Shown here piece after piece: positions 19,558-28,217 of a stretch of 64,000 nucleotides of DNA (within the stretch, counting starts at the first letter, position 1; every line of letters begins with the position of its first letter). A model generated the notes under the pieces. That model saw only the letters and a program-made list of their open reading frames with translations. It ran no database searches and was not told the origin of the DNA. The DNA is from Nocardioides humi (lineage in GTDB: Bacteria; Actinomycetota; Actinomycetes; Propionibacteriales; Nocardioidaceae): positions 4,464,001 through 4,528,000 of the forward strand of contig NZ_CP041146.1 of assembly GCF_006494775.1 (NCBI RefSeq), read 5' to 3'. The position numbers were made by a program, and so were the translations under genes.

Positions 19558-21008
19558 CCCTCGACCGCGACGCCCTCTTCATCGGCGGCAGCTGGGCGAA
19601 GCCCGCCACCGACGCCGTGCTGGAGGTGGTCTCGCCGCACTCCGAGGAGGTGGTCGCCCGCGTCCCCGAGGGCTCGGCGGCCGACATCGACGCCGCCGTC
19701 GCGGCCGCCCGCACGGCCTTCGACGAGGGCCCGTGGCCACGGATGAGCCCGGCCGAGCGGATCGACGTCGTGCAGGCCCTCTCCGGCCTGTACGCCGCCC
19801 GGCTCGAGGAGATGGCGACCGTGATCTCCACCGAGATGGGCTCGCCGATCTCGTTCAGCAACCTGGCCCAGGCGCCCGCGCCGTGGATGCAGATCGAGGC
19901 CTTCCTCGCCATCGCCCGGGAGTTCCCCTGGGAGGCGACCCGGCCGGGCGCGCTGGGCGCGGACGTCGTCGTCCGCCACGAGCCGGTGGGGGTCGTCGCG
20001 GCCATCCCGCCGTGGAACGTCCCGCAGTTCACGATCCTCTCGAAGGTGATCCCGGCGCTGCTCACCGGCTGCACCGTCGTGGTGAAGCCGGCGCCGGAGA
20101 CCCCGCTCGACGCGTACCTCCTCGCCGAGCTGCTCGTCGAGGCCGGCGTCCCCGAGGGCGTCGTCTCGATCGTGGCCGGCGGCCGCGAGGTCGGCGAGCA
20201 CCTGGTCCGCCACCCCGGCGTCGACAAGGTCGCCTTCACCGGCTCCACTGCGGCGGGCCGCAGGATCGGCGCGATCTGCGGCGAGCAGCTCAAGCGGGTC
20301 TCGCTCGAGCTCGGCGGCAAGTCGGCGGCGATCATCCTCGACGACGCCGACGAGACCACCGCGATCGAGGGCCTGAAGTTCCTCGGCGTGATGAACTCCG
20401 GCCAGGCCTGCGTCGCGCAGACCCGGGTCCTGGTCTCGCGGGAGCGGCACGACGCCTTCGCCGCGTCCCTGGCCTCGGCCATCGGCGCGATGAAGGTCGG
20501 CGACCCGCTCGACCCGGCGACCGAGATCGGGCCGATGGTCGCGCAGCGCCAGCAGGAGCGGGTGGCGTCGTACATCCGGATCGGGCAGGACGAGGGCGCC
20601 CGGCTGCTCACCGGGGGCGAGGGCAGGCCCGAGGGCCTGGACCACGGCTGGTACGTCCGGCCGACCGTCTTCGCCGGCGTCGACAACGGGATGCGGATCG
20701 CGCAGGAGGAGATCTTCGGCCCGGTCCTCTCCGTCATCCCGTACGACGACGTGGCCGATGCCGTGCGGATCGCGAACGCGTCGGAGTACGGCCTCGCCGG
20801 CACCGTCTGGACCGCCGACCAGGAGGCCGGCCTGGAGGTCGCGCGCGGCGTGCGGACCGGCACCTACGGCGTCAACACCTACACGATGGACTTCGCGGCG
20901 CCCTTCGGCGGCTTCAAGGCCTCCGGGCTGGGGCGGGAGTTCGGGCCCGAGGGGCTGGGGCAGTACACCGAGCTGAAGTCGGTGTACCTCTCGGCGCCGC
21001 CGATGTAG
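19554..21008 (+). CDS. NAD(P)+-dependent aldehyde dehydrogenase
   Basis: A 484-residue cytoplasmic dehydrogenase oxidising an aldehyde to its carboxylate. The cofactor loop FTGSTAAGRRIG, the general-base segment LELGGKSA (Glu) and the nucleophile segment NSGQACVAQTR (Cys) are all intact. PWNVP replaces the usual PWNFP. The substrate is unknown. The close co-transcription with a phosphotransferase and a lipocalin-like protein behind a KstR-like site suggests lipid or terpenoid/steroid side-chain metabolism. The ATG at 19554 overlaps the upstream stop (ATGA). Confidence 0.93.
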   Translation: MTLDRDALFIGGSWAKPATDAVLEVVSPHSEEVVARVPEGSAADIDAAVAAARTAFDEGPWPRMSPAERIDVVQALSGLYAARLEEMATVISTEMGSPISFSNLAQAPAPWMQIEAFLAIAREFPWEATRPGALGADVVVRHEPVGVVAAIPPWNVPQFTILSKVIPALLTGCTVVVKPAPETPLDAYLLAELLVEAGVPEGVVSIVAGGREVGEHLVRHPGVDKVAFTGSTAAGRRIGAICGEQLKRVSLELGGKSAAIILDDADETTAIEGLKFLGVMNSGQACVAQTRVLVSRERHDAFAASLASAIGAMKVGDPLDPATEIGPMVAQRQQERVASYIRIGQDEGARLLTGGEGRPEGLDHGWYVRPTVFAGVDNGMRIAQEEIFGPVLSVIPYDDVADAVRIANASEYGLAGTVWTADQEAGLEVARGVRTGTYGVNTYTMDFAAPFGGFKASGLGREFGPEGLGQYTELKSVYLSAPPM

Positions 21009-21097
21009 CGCGGGGGTGGACCGCGCTGCAATCCGGCTGCAAGGCTGGGCGCCCAGGCTCGGGCCTGACCGACCAGTCCCGAGCCCAGGAGACCGCG

Positions 21098-22111
21098 ATG
21101 TCCGAGCAGCCGGAGGTCCTCGACTCCGTCGACGCGCTGCTCGCCGGCGCGACCGACCGCGAGGTGATGGAGGCGCCCGGCAAGTCCGGCGCGGTGCTCG
21201 AGCGGGTGACGATCGACGGCACCCGGTACGTCGTGAAGTACCTCGACCACGACCGCGACTGGTCGCTGCGCGCGGCCGGAGTACCCGGCAGCCCGACCGT
21301 CGAGCTGTGGCGGCGCGGGATCCTGCGCGACCTCCCCGACGAGATCGCCCAGCCGATCGTCGCGGTCGCCCACGACGGGGACCGCCCCGCGCTGTCGGCG
21401 CTGCTGATGCGCGACGTCGGCGAGTGGCTGGTGCCGGCCGTCGACGACCCGATCACCGAGGAGCAGAACGCCCGCTTCCTCGACCACCTCGCCGCCCTCC
21501 ACGCCGCCTTCCTCGGCACCGAGCGGGACATCGACGTGGTCGCGCCGGCCGACCGCTACCTGGAGCTCTCGCCGCGGATGGCCGCGGCGGAGGCGGCGCT
21601 CGGGCAGGACCACCTGGTGCCGCGGCTGGTGGCCCAGGGCTGGCCGCTGCTGGAGTCGGTGGCGCCGCGGGCGGCCGCGGTCGTCGTACCTCTCGTCCAG
21701 GATCCGGCGCCCCTGCTGGCCGCCCTCGACAGCACCCCGCAGACCTTCGTGCACGGCAACTGGAAGCTCGACAACCTCGGCACCGACCCCACCGACCCCA
21801 CCGACGGAGCCGACCGCACCATCCTGCTCGACTGGGAGACGCCGGGCCGGGGCGCGGGCACGGCGGACCTGGCGTGGTACCTCGCCATCAACTGTCGCCG
21901 CCTGCCCGTCGGCAAGGAGCAGGCGATCGAGCTCTACCGCGCGGCCCTGGAGCGCCGCGGCGTCGACACCGGGCCGTGGTGGGACCGTCAGCTGGCGCTG
22001 GGGCTGCTCGGCGCGCTGGTGCAGTTCGGCTGGGAGAAGGCCCTCGGCGGGTACGACGACGAGCTGGCGTGGTGGGAGGAGCGGGCCGTCGCTGCGGCGG
22101 CCCTCCTGTAG
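21098..22111 (+). CDS. Phosphotransferase family protein (aminoglycoside-phosphotransferase fold)
   Basis: A 337-residue cytoplasmic kinase-fold protein. The catalytic loop is FVHGNWKLDNLG (HGNxxxxN) and the metal-binding segment is ILLDWETPGRGAGTADLAW. The N-terminal Lys of the ATP site is in TRYVVKYLDHDRDW. The substrate is unknown. ATG 21098 follows AGGAGA at 21087-21092. It is only distantly similar to the phosphotransferase at 17222. The stop TAG overlaps the GTG of the methyltransferase (TAGTG), so the two genes form a pair. An 89-base gap separates it from the aldehyde dehydrogenase. Confidence 0.85.
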   Translation: MSEQPEVLDSVDALLAGATDREVMEAPGKSGAVLERVTIDGTRYVVKYLDHDRDWSLRAAGVPGSPTVELWRRGILRDLPDEIAQPIVAVAHDGDRPALSALLMRDVGEWLVPAVDDPITEEQNARFLDHLAALHAAFLGTERDIDVVAPADRYLELSPRMAAAEAALGQDHLVPRLVAQGWPLLESVAPRAAAVVVPLVQDPAPLLAALDSTPQTFVHGNWKLDNLGTDPTDPTDGADRTILLDWETPGRGAGTADLAWYLAINCRRLPVGKEQAIELYRAALERRGVDTGPWWDRQLALGLLGALVQFGWEKALGGYDDELAWWEERAVAAAALL

Positions 22112-22872
22112 TGACCGACGCGATCCGGGACGCCTACGACCGGTCGGCCGCCGCGTGGCGGGCCGGGCCGGTGGCGGTCTACGCGCGGCTGGCCGAGGCC
22201 CTGCTCGGGCACGCGCCGGTCCCACTGGCCGGCGCGGTGGTGCTGGACGCGGGGGCCGGGACGGGGGTCGTGGGAGCGGCGGCCCGGCGCAGGGGAGCGG
22301 TCCGGGCGGTGGGCGTCGACCTCGCGCCGGCCATGCTCGGCGGGGCGGTCGAGGCGGTCGCCGCGGACCTGGCCCGGCTGCCCTTCCGGGACCACGCCTT
22401 CGACCTCGCGGTGGCCGGGCTCAGCCTCGGCCACCTGCCCGATCCCGGGCCCGCGCTGGCTGAGGTGCGCCGGGTCGTGCCGGTCCTGCTGGCGTCGGCG
22501 TTCGCGGAGGGCTGGACCCATCCGGCGAAGACGGTCGTCGAGGAGGTGCTCGCCGGGTGTGGCTACACGGCGCCCGCCTGGTACGGCCGTTTCAAGGACG
22601 GCACCGAGCGCCGGGTCGGCGACCCTGGCCGGCTGGCCGCGCTCGGTCGCGCGGCCGGCTTCGCGACGGTCGCCGTCCGTCGGGTCGTGGTCGCGACCGG
22701 TGTCCACCGCCCGGGCGACCTCGTCGCGTGGCGGCTCGGCATGGCCCACCATGCGCCCTTCGTCGCGGGACTGCCCACCGAGGAGCAGGACGCCGTGCGG
22801 CAGGAGGCGGAGCGCCTGCTGGCCGGTGCCCCCGAGGTCGTGGTGCCGATGCTGGTGCTCACCGCGCGCTGA
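22111..22872 (+). CDS. SAM-dependent methyltransferase (class I)
   Basis: A 253-residue Rossmann-fold methyltransferase. Motif I is VVLDAGAGTGVVGAAARRRG (residues about 43-62), and the SAM acidic loop and motif II follow as VGVDLAPAML and LPFRDHAFDLAVAGLSLGHLPD. This layout is that of the UbiE/COQ5-like methyltransferases. The C-terminal half has no recognised domain and may select the substrate, which is unknown. It starts with the GTG overlapping the upstream phosphotransferase stop. Its 3' end overlaps the convergent SARP gene by 14 bases. Confidence 0.85.
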   Translation: MTDAIRDAYDRSAAAWRAGPVAVYARLAEALLGHAPVPLAGAVVLDAGAGTGVVGAAARRRGAVRAVGVDLAPAMLGGAVEAVAADLARLPFRDHAFDLAVAGLSLGHLPDPGPALAEVRRVVPVLLASAFAEGWTHPAKTVVEEVLAGCGYTAPAWYGRFKDGTERRVGDPGRLAALGRAAGFATVAVRRVVVATGVHRPGDLVAWRLGMAHHAPFVAGLPTEEQDAVRQEAERLLAGAPEVVVPMLVLTAR

Positions 22873-25800
22873 CGACCGTCGCCTGCCACCGGTCCAGCTG
22901 CCGCCCGGCCGCGTCCCTCAACACATCGGCATGCCGGCCGGCCGCGTCGGCGAGCCCGGCCACCAGCTCCGCCGACCGGCCCAGCCACCGCTCGTCCCCG
23001 AGGGCGGCGCCGGTGCTGCCGGCCCACCACCACGCCTCGATGCCCACCGCACGCTCCACCCGGCCGAGGTCGCGCCACGCCGCTGCGGGGTCGACGGGCT
23101 CGCCGAGCGCGTGCCGGGCGCGGTGGGCGAGCAGGCTCGCGCAGGCGTCGTACCGGGGGACGCCCCCGCGCGCCGCGGCGGCCGCCAGCGCCAGCGCGAC
23201 CGACAGCGCGGCCTCGGGCTCCTCGCGCAGCAGGTGGACCTGCGCGAGCAGCAGCTGCCGCTTCATCGCCAGCCGCCAGCCGAACACCAGGTCGCCGACC
23301 AGCGCGCCGGACGCCTTCTCGAGGAGAGCGGCCGCCTCGTCGGCGTCGCCCGCCCGGATCCGCGCCTCCGCGAGGTCCTCGAGCCCGGCGACCAGCACCT
23401 CCGGGATCACCACTCCGTCGACCGCGGCCGCGACCGCCTCCTCGTGCGCGTCGACCCCGGCGGGCACCGCGCCGAGGTTGCGCAGCACCCAGCCGCCGAA
23501 GTTCACGCCGCGGCCGGCGAAGCGCGGTACGTCGCGGCGCGCGACCTCCGCGGTGTAGCCGTCGAAGCAGGCCAGCGCCTCGGCCGCCCGGCCTGCGACG
23601 GCGAGGGTGTGCCCGGTGAACAGCTGCGCGTGCAAGGACGCCGGGGTGTGCACCACGCCGACGCCGGGCCGGGTCGCCGGCCGCAGCAGCGCCAGCGCCG
23701 CGTCCACCTCGCTGCGGTGCGCGTGCAGCACGCCCCGCCAGGCCGCGGCCTCGAGCCGGTCCGCGCCGGTCGCGTCGGCCAGCGCCGCGTCCAACCGCTC
23801 CCCGGCGACGCCGAGCTCGCCGCGGGCGTGCAGGATCCGTCCCGACGCGACGAGGCAGCGGGTGCGGGACGCGGCGTCCTCGGCGGCGAGCGCCCCGTCG
23901 TCGGCGTACGACGCGGCGTCGTCGAAGCGCCGGTCGAAGTACGCCGCCCAGGCGGCCGTCTCCCAGCGCATCGGGCCGGCGTCGGCGGCGGCCAGCGCGT
24001 CCGCCTCCGCGTCGCGGTAGCGGCGCCGCCGGATCCGCACCCGGGCGCGGGCGAGCAGGCTGGCGTCGTCGGGTGCGAGCGCCAGCGACTGGTCGAGCAG
24101 CTCCTCGGCCGTCGCGTGGTCGAAGCGCTCCGCGGCCCGCTCGGCCGCGGTCCGCAGCCAGCGGGCCGCGAGGTCCCGGTCGCCGCCCAGCCGGGCGTGC
24201 TCGGCGACCGCCGCCGGGTCCGCGTCCGGGCGCCGGGCGAGCGCCCGCCCGGCCTCGCGGTGCAGCAGCGCGGTGCGGCCCGCCGTCGTACCGGAGACGA
24301 GGGCGGTGCGGACCAGGTCGTGCCGGAACCGCAGCCGGCCCGACGCCTCGACCAGCAGCCCGCCGCGCACCGCGCGCTCGGCGTCGGTGAGCACGTCGAG
24401 GGTGCTCCGGCCGAGCACGCCGGCCAGCAGGTCGATGTCGAGGTCGCCGCCGAGCACGGCGGCGGTGCGGACCAGCTCGCCGGCCGAGCCGAGCTGGTCG
24501 CAGCGCGCGGTCACCGCGGCGACCAGGGTCTCCGGCAGCTCGCCGGAGGGCACGGTCGCCAGCTCCGCGAGGAAGAGCGGGTGGCCGCCGGAGCGGGCGT
24601 GCAGCTCGTCGGCCCGCCGCTCGCCGACGAGCGCGGCGACGTGGGCGCGGTCGAGCGGGCCGAGGCCGACGTGGTCGGTCGCCGGCAGGGGAGTGCCCTC
24701 GTCCGGCCGTGCACCGAGCACCACGACCACCGGCAGCGGCCGCCGCGCGAGGTAGGCGAGCCAGTCGGCGAGGGTCGGCCCGGCCAGGTGCGCGTCGTCG
24801 ACCACCAGCACGACCGGACGGCCCGCGTCCTCGGCGATCCGCGCCAGCGCCCGGGTGACGGCGGCGTAGAGCACCGACGGGCCGAGGGCGGGATCGACCG
24901 AGCGGGTCGCGTGGTCGGTGATGCCGAGCAGCGGCTCGCGGTCCGCGTCCCGCAGGTGCGCGGCCAGCGCCGACAGGACGACGTCGAGCGGGGCCGCGCG
25001 GTCCAGCGGCCCGCAGGTCCCGAGCAGCACCCGGTCGCCGGCGGTACGACGCGCCGCCGCCCAGCTGGTCAGCAGCGTCGTCTTCCCGATCCCGGCCTCG
25101 CCGGCGACCAGGGCCACCCGGGGCGTGCCCTCGGCCCCGGCCCGGCCGACCAGCGAGTCCAGGTGCGCGACCTGGCTGTCGCGCCCGACCAGCGCCGGCA
25201 CCCGCGGCGCGGGCCGGACCACGGGCAGGTCGCCGCGCAGGATCGCGGTGTGCAGCTCGGCCGTCTCGGCGGCGGGGTCGGTGCCGAGCTCGTCGGCGAG
25301 CGTGGCCCGCAGGTCGGCGTACACGGTGAGGGCCTGGGCCGGGCGGCCCGCCGCGGCGTGGGCCCGCATCGCCGTCCGCGCGGCCGCCTCGTCGAGCGGG
25401 TCGGCGACCAGGTCCGCGCTCGCGAGCTCCAGCGCGTCGCGCCACTCGCCGGCCGCGAGCAGGCCGGCCGCCGCCACCCGCCGGGCGCGCTGCACCAAGC
25501 GGGTCGCGGCCGCGTGCTCCGCGCTCGCCCACGCCGCCTCGGCCCGCACCGCCGGCACCGGGCCGCGCAGCAGCGCGAGCGCCGCCCGGGCCGCCGCGGC
25601 CGCGCCGCCCGTCTCCCCGTCGCCGTGGCGGCGCTCGGCCTCGTGGACCACCGCGTCCAGCTCGGTCAGGTCCGTCCAGTCGGCGCGCAGCCGGTAGCCG
25701 CCGTCGGTGCGCTCCACGCGGTCGCGGCCGAGCAGGCGTCGTACCCGGCTCGCGAGGACGGCCACCTGGTCGCCCGGCCGGCTCGGCGGGGAGTCCCCCC

Positions 25801-25957
25801 ACAGCGCATCCACGGCCGCGTCGACCGGCACCGGCCGGCCGCCGGCCAGCGCGAGGAGCAGGAGCAGGCCGCGGGCCTTCCTGTCCAGCGCTGCGATGTC
25901 GAAGCCGTCGACCGTGAGTTCCCCGAGCACACGCACGGCGAGTGCGCTCACCCGCAC
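22859..25957 (-). CDS. SARP/AfsR-family transcriptional regulator with BTAD and ATPase domains
   Basis: A 1032-residue regulator. Residues about 1-95 are an OmpR-type winged helix (VRVLGELTVDG ... YRLRAD). About 100-245 is the bacterial transcriptional activator domain ending ADELGTDPAAETAELHTAIL. An AAA/STAND ATPase follows, with Walker A GEAGIGKTTLL (Lys292) and Walker B VVLVVDDAHLAG. The last 450 residues are TPR-like helical repeats. There is no C-terminal LuxR domain. Such large SARPs activate secondary metabolism or nutrient-responsive genes. The target here is unknown and no biosynthetic cluster adjoins. It is probably co-transcribed with the cupin gene 21 bases upstream. Confidence 0.92.
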   Translation of the reverse strand: MRVSALAVRVLGELTVDGFDIAALDRKARGLLLLLALAGGRPVPVDAAVDALWGDSPPSRPGDQVAVLASRVRRLLGRDRVERTDGGYRLRADWTDLTELDAVVHEAERRHGDGETGGAAAAARAALALLRGPVPAVRAEAAWASAEHAAATRLVQRARRVAAAGLLAAGEWRDALELASADLVADPLDEAAARTAMRAHAAAGRPAQALTVYADLRATLADELGTDPAAETAELHTAILRGDLPVVRPAPRVPALVGRDSQVAHLDSLVGRAGAEGTPRVALVAGEAGIGKTTLLTSWAAARRTAGDRVLLGTCGPLDRAAPLDVVLSALAAHLRDADREPLLGITDHATRSVDPALGPSVLYAAVTRALARIAEDAGRPVVLVVDDAHLAGPTLADWLAYLARRPLPVVVVLGARPDEGTPLPATDHVGLGPLDRAHVAALVGERRADELHARSGGHPLFLAELATVPSGELPETLVAAVTARCDQLGSAGELVRTAAVLGGDLDIDLLAGVLGRSTLDVLTDAERAVRGGLLVEASGRLRFRHDLVRTALVSGTTAGRTALLHREAGRALARRPDADPAAVAEHARLGGDRDLAARWLRTAAERAAERFDHATAEELLDQSLALAPDDASLLARARVRIRRRRYRDAEADALAAADAGPMRWETAAWAAYFDRRFDDAASYADDGALAAEDAASRTRCLVASGRILHARGELGVAGERLDAALADATGADRLEAAAWRGVLHAHRSEVDAALALLRPATRPGVGVVHTPASLHAQLFTGHTLAVAGRAAEALACFDGYTAEVARRDVPRFAGRGVNFGGWVLRNLGAVPAGVDAHEEAVAAAVDGVVIPEVLVAGLEDLAEARIRAGDADEAAALLEKASGALVGDLVFGWRLAMKRQLLLAQVHLLREEPEAALSVALALAAAAARGGVPRYDACASLLAHRARHALGEPVDPAAAWRDLGRVERAVGIEAWWWAGSTGAALGDERWLGRSAELVAGLADAAGRHADVLRDAAGRQLDRWQATVVSAR

Positions 25958-25978
25958 GATGCTACGCCGGGGAGCGAC

Positions 25979-26344
25979 TCACGGCCGGGCGTACTCCGAC
26001 GCGCCCCACCAGTCGACGACCACGACCGGCTCGTCGCCGATCACCCACGCGTCGTGCCCCTCGGGCAGCGAGGTCACGTCGCCGGGCCGGGCGACCAGCT
26101 CGGTGCCGTCGGCCATCAGGATCCCGAGCTCGCCGCTGACGTGGTACTGGAAGTGCGGCGCCTCGCACAGGTGGGTGCCGGCGATCGGCTTCACGTGCTC
26201 GGACCAGCGCCAGCCGGGCTGGAGGGTGAGCCGGCCGATCGGGGTGCCGGCGACGGTGACGATCTCGGCGACGCCGCGCTCGAAGGAGCGGGTCTCGTCG
26301 GGAGCGCTGAAGGTCTTCTGCTCGGTGCTCTGGGTCAGGGTCAT
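25979..26344 (-). CDS. Cupin-domain protein
   Basis: A 121-residue single-domain cupin. The beta-barrel metal site is recognisable in GWRWSEHVKP...CEAPHFQYHVSGEL and in the second motif RPGDVTSLPEGHDAWVIGDEP. Metal-ligand His residues are present in the second motif (GHDAW) and around HFQYH. There is no fused helix-turn-helix. It could be a small-molecule-binding sensor or a dioxygenase-like enzyme. ATG 26344 follows a GGGAGA site. The frame stays open to 26458, but that extension is basic and unconserved. It precedes the SARP gene on the same strand. Confidence 0.85.
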   Translation of the reverse strand: MTLTQSTEQKTFSAPDETRSFERGVAEIVTVAGTPIGRLTLQPGWRWSEHVKPIAGTHLCEAPHFQYHVSGELGILMADGTELVARPGDVTSLPEGHDAWVIGDEPVVVVDWWGASEYARP

Positions 26345-26477
26345 GGTGATCTCCCGGGTGGGGTCGCGGCGCCGTTCGCCGCGCTCCCGAGGAGCCTGCG
26401 CCGCGTCGGTTGCAGCCGGCTTGCAGCCCGTTCCCGGCGCTTGACACGAGAAAGACATGTGTAAAGCCGCACATCTC

Positions 26478-26491
26478 CTACTGATCGGTAG
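26478..26491. promoter_or_regulatory. Imperfect 14-bp palindrome before the gabD2-like gene
   Basis: CTACTGATCGGTAG pairs at 6 of 7 positions about a central GATC. It lies 33 bases before the ATG of the dehydrogenase, in the 179-base divergent gap with the cupin gene. This is a candidate repressor site only. No cognate regulator is adjacent. Confidence 0.35.
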
Positions 26492-26523
26492 CGTCGGTGA
26501 CCTCGCTCACCTACCCTCGTCAC

Positions 26524-28164
26524 ATGAGCGAAGCGATCTCCGGTTCCGGCGCGTCCTCCGAGGGTCGGGGCGGCCCCTCGATCGAGGGGCCGCACGACCC
26601 CGAGCACGACCCGCGGGCGTCGTACGCCCTGGAGCCGGAGCATGTCGCCCGGCTGACCGACCGGATCCTGGCGACCACGGGCGCGACCACTCAGGTGCAC
26701 TCGCCGATCAACGGCGCGCCGGTGGCCAACATCCCGCAGTCGAGCACCGAGGACGTCGCCGAGGCGTTCCGCCGGGCGCGGGTCGCGCAGGCGGCGTGGG
26801 CGCGGGTGTCGATCGACGAGCGGGCCCGGATCCTGCACCGGCTGCACGACATCGTGCTCGACCGGCAGGCCGAGATCATGGACCTGATCCAGCTCGAGTC
26901 CGGCAAGGCGCGCAAGCACGCCTTCGACGAGCCGCTCCACATCGCGCTCACCGCGCGCTACTACGCCCGCACCGCCCACAAGCACCTCGACACGAAGCGC
27001 GTCCCCGGCGTCGTACCCGGTCTCACGAAGGTCGAGCTCAACCGGGTCCCCAAGGGCGTCGTCGGCATCATCTCGCCGTGGAACTACCCGTTCACGATGG
27101 CGCTGTGCGACGGCCTCCCCGCCCTGCTCGCCGGCAACGCCGTGGTCGCCAAGCCGGACGCGCAGACCATGCTCTCGGCACTGCTCGGGGCGCAGCTGCT
27201 GGAGGAGGCGGGGTTCCCGCGCGACCTGTGGCAGGTCGTCGCCGGCCCGGGCCGTGAGCTCGGTACGCCGATCATCGAGCGCGCCGACTACATCTGCTTC
27301 ACCGGCTCGACCGCGACCGGCCGGCTGATCGCCAGGCAGGCGGCCGAGCGGCTGATCGGCTGCTCGCTGGAGCTCGGCGGCAAGAACCCGATCCTCGTCC
27401 TCCGCGACGCCGACATCGAGCGCGCGGCCGAGGGCGCGGTGCGGGCCAGCTTCTCCAACGCCGGCCAGCTGTGCGTCTCGACCGAGCGGATGTTCGTCGC
27501 CGACCAGGTCTACGACCGCTTCGTCGAGCGCTTCGTGGCGCGCACCAAGGCGATGAGCCTCGGCGCCACGCTCGACTGGGACGCCGACATGGGCACGCTC
27601 ATCTCCGCCGACCAGCTCGAGACCGTCACCGCCCACGTCGACGACGCCGTCGCCAAGGGGGCGCGGGTGCTGGCCGGCGGCCGGGCGCGGCCCGACCTGG
27701 CGCCGTACTACTACGAGCCGACCATCCTCGAGGGCGTCACCCCGGAGATGACCTGCTTCGGCAACGAGACCTTCGGCCCGGTCGTCTCGATCTACCGCTT
27801 CCACGACGAGGCCGACGCCATCGCCCGCGCCAACGACGGCGAGTACGGCCTCAACGGGTCGGTCTACACCCGCGACACCGCCCGCGGCCGCGCCATCGCC
27901 CGGCAGGTCAAGTGCGGCACGGTCAACGTCAACGAGGCCTTCGGCGCCACCTTCGCCAGCATCGACGCCCCCATGGGCGGCATGCGCGAGTCCGGCATGG
28001 GCCGGCGCCAGGGGGCCGAGGGGATCCACCGCTACACCGAGACCCAGTCGGTCGCCACGCAGCGGCTGATCCGGTTCGGCCCGATGCTCGGCATGTCCGA
28101 CGAGGGCTATGCGAGGTTCATGACCGCCTCGCTGCGGCTGATGGACAAGCTGGGGCGCGCATGA
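26524..28164 (+). CDS. gabD2: Succinate-semialdehyde dehydrogenase (NADP+), GabD2-type
   Basis: A 546-residue aldehyde dehydrogenase. The SSADH-like signatures are PKGVVGIISPWNYPFTMA, CFTGSTATGRLIA, LELGGKNPILVL (base Glu) and NAGQLCVSTER (nucleophile Cys). The long C-terminal tail (RFGPMLGMSDEGYARFMTASL) is typical of the mycobacterial GabD2 group. The role would be oxidation of succinate semialdehyde to succinate. GabD2 proteins in M. tuberculosis were reported to have narrow SSADH activity, so substrate is uncertain. ATG 26524 gives MSEAISG; an earlier in-frame start at 26497 adds nine residues. It overlaps or nearly abuts the downstream oxidase reading frame. Confidence 0.88.
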   Translation: MSEAISGSGASSEGRGGPSIEGPHDPEHDPRASYALEPEHVARLTDRILATTGATTQVHSPINGAPVANIPQSSTEDVAEAFRRARVAQAAWARVSIDERARILHRLHDIVLDRQAEIMDLIQLESGKARKHAFDEPLHIALTARYYARTAHKHLDTKRVPGVVPGLTKVELNRVPKGVVGIISPWNYPFTMALCDGLPALLAGNAVVAKPDAQTMLSALLGAQLLEEAGFPRDLWQVVAGPGRELGTPIIERADYICFTGSTATGRLIARQAAERLIGCSLELGGKNPILVLRDADIERAAEGAVRASFSNAGQLCVSTERMFVADQVYDRFVERFVARTKAMSLGATLDWDADMGTLISADQLETVTAHVDDAVAKGARVLAGGRARPDLAPYYYEPTILEGVTPEMTCFGNETFGPVVSIYRFHDEADAIARANDGEYGLNGSVYTRDTARGRAIARQVKCGTVNVNEAFGATFASIDAPMGGMRESGMGRRQGAEGIHRYTETQSVATQRLIRFGPMLGMSDEGYARFMTASLRLMDKLGRA

Positions 28165-28186
28165 GCGAGCGAAGCGAGCGAGTCAT
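28162..28186 (+). repeat. GAGCGA-rich REP-like sequence
   Basis: TGAGCGAGCGAAGCGAGCGA followed by GTCAT sits exactly between the gabD2-like stop and the oxidase gene. It is built of GAGCGA/AGCGAG units. A short relative (GAGCGAAGCGAC) occurs in the repeat region after pcrA at 63011. It reads through as MSERSERVI in the oxidase frame, which looks like repeat translation and not a real N-terminus. Confidence 0.45.
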
Positions 28187-28217
28187 TCCAGCATCAGGAG
28201 CACCGCGAGGCAAGCGC

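Noticed and set aside
22859..26344. Secondary-metabolite cluster around the SARP gene
   Set aside because: No PKS, NRPS, terpene or RiPP biosynthetic gene is adjacent; a regulator alone is insufficient.
28161..28217. Earlier ATG start for the ChoD-like oxidase
   Set aside because: The extra 19 residues translate a GAGCGA repeat, and the FAD domain begins normally from ATG 28218.
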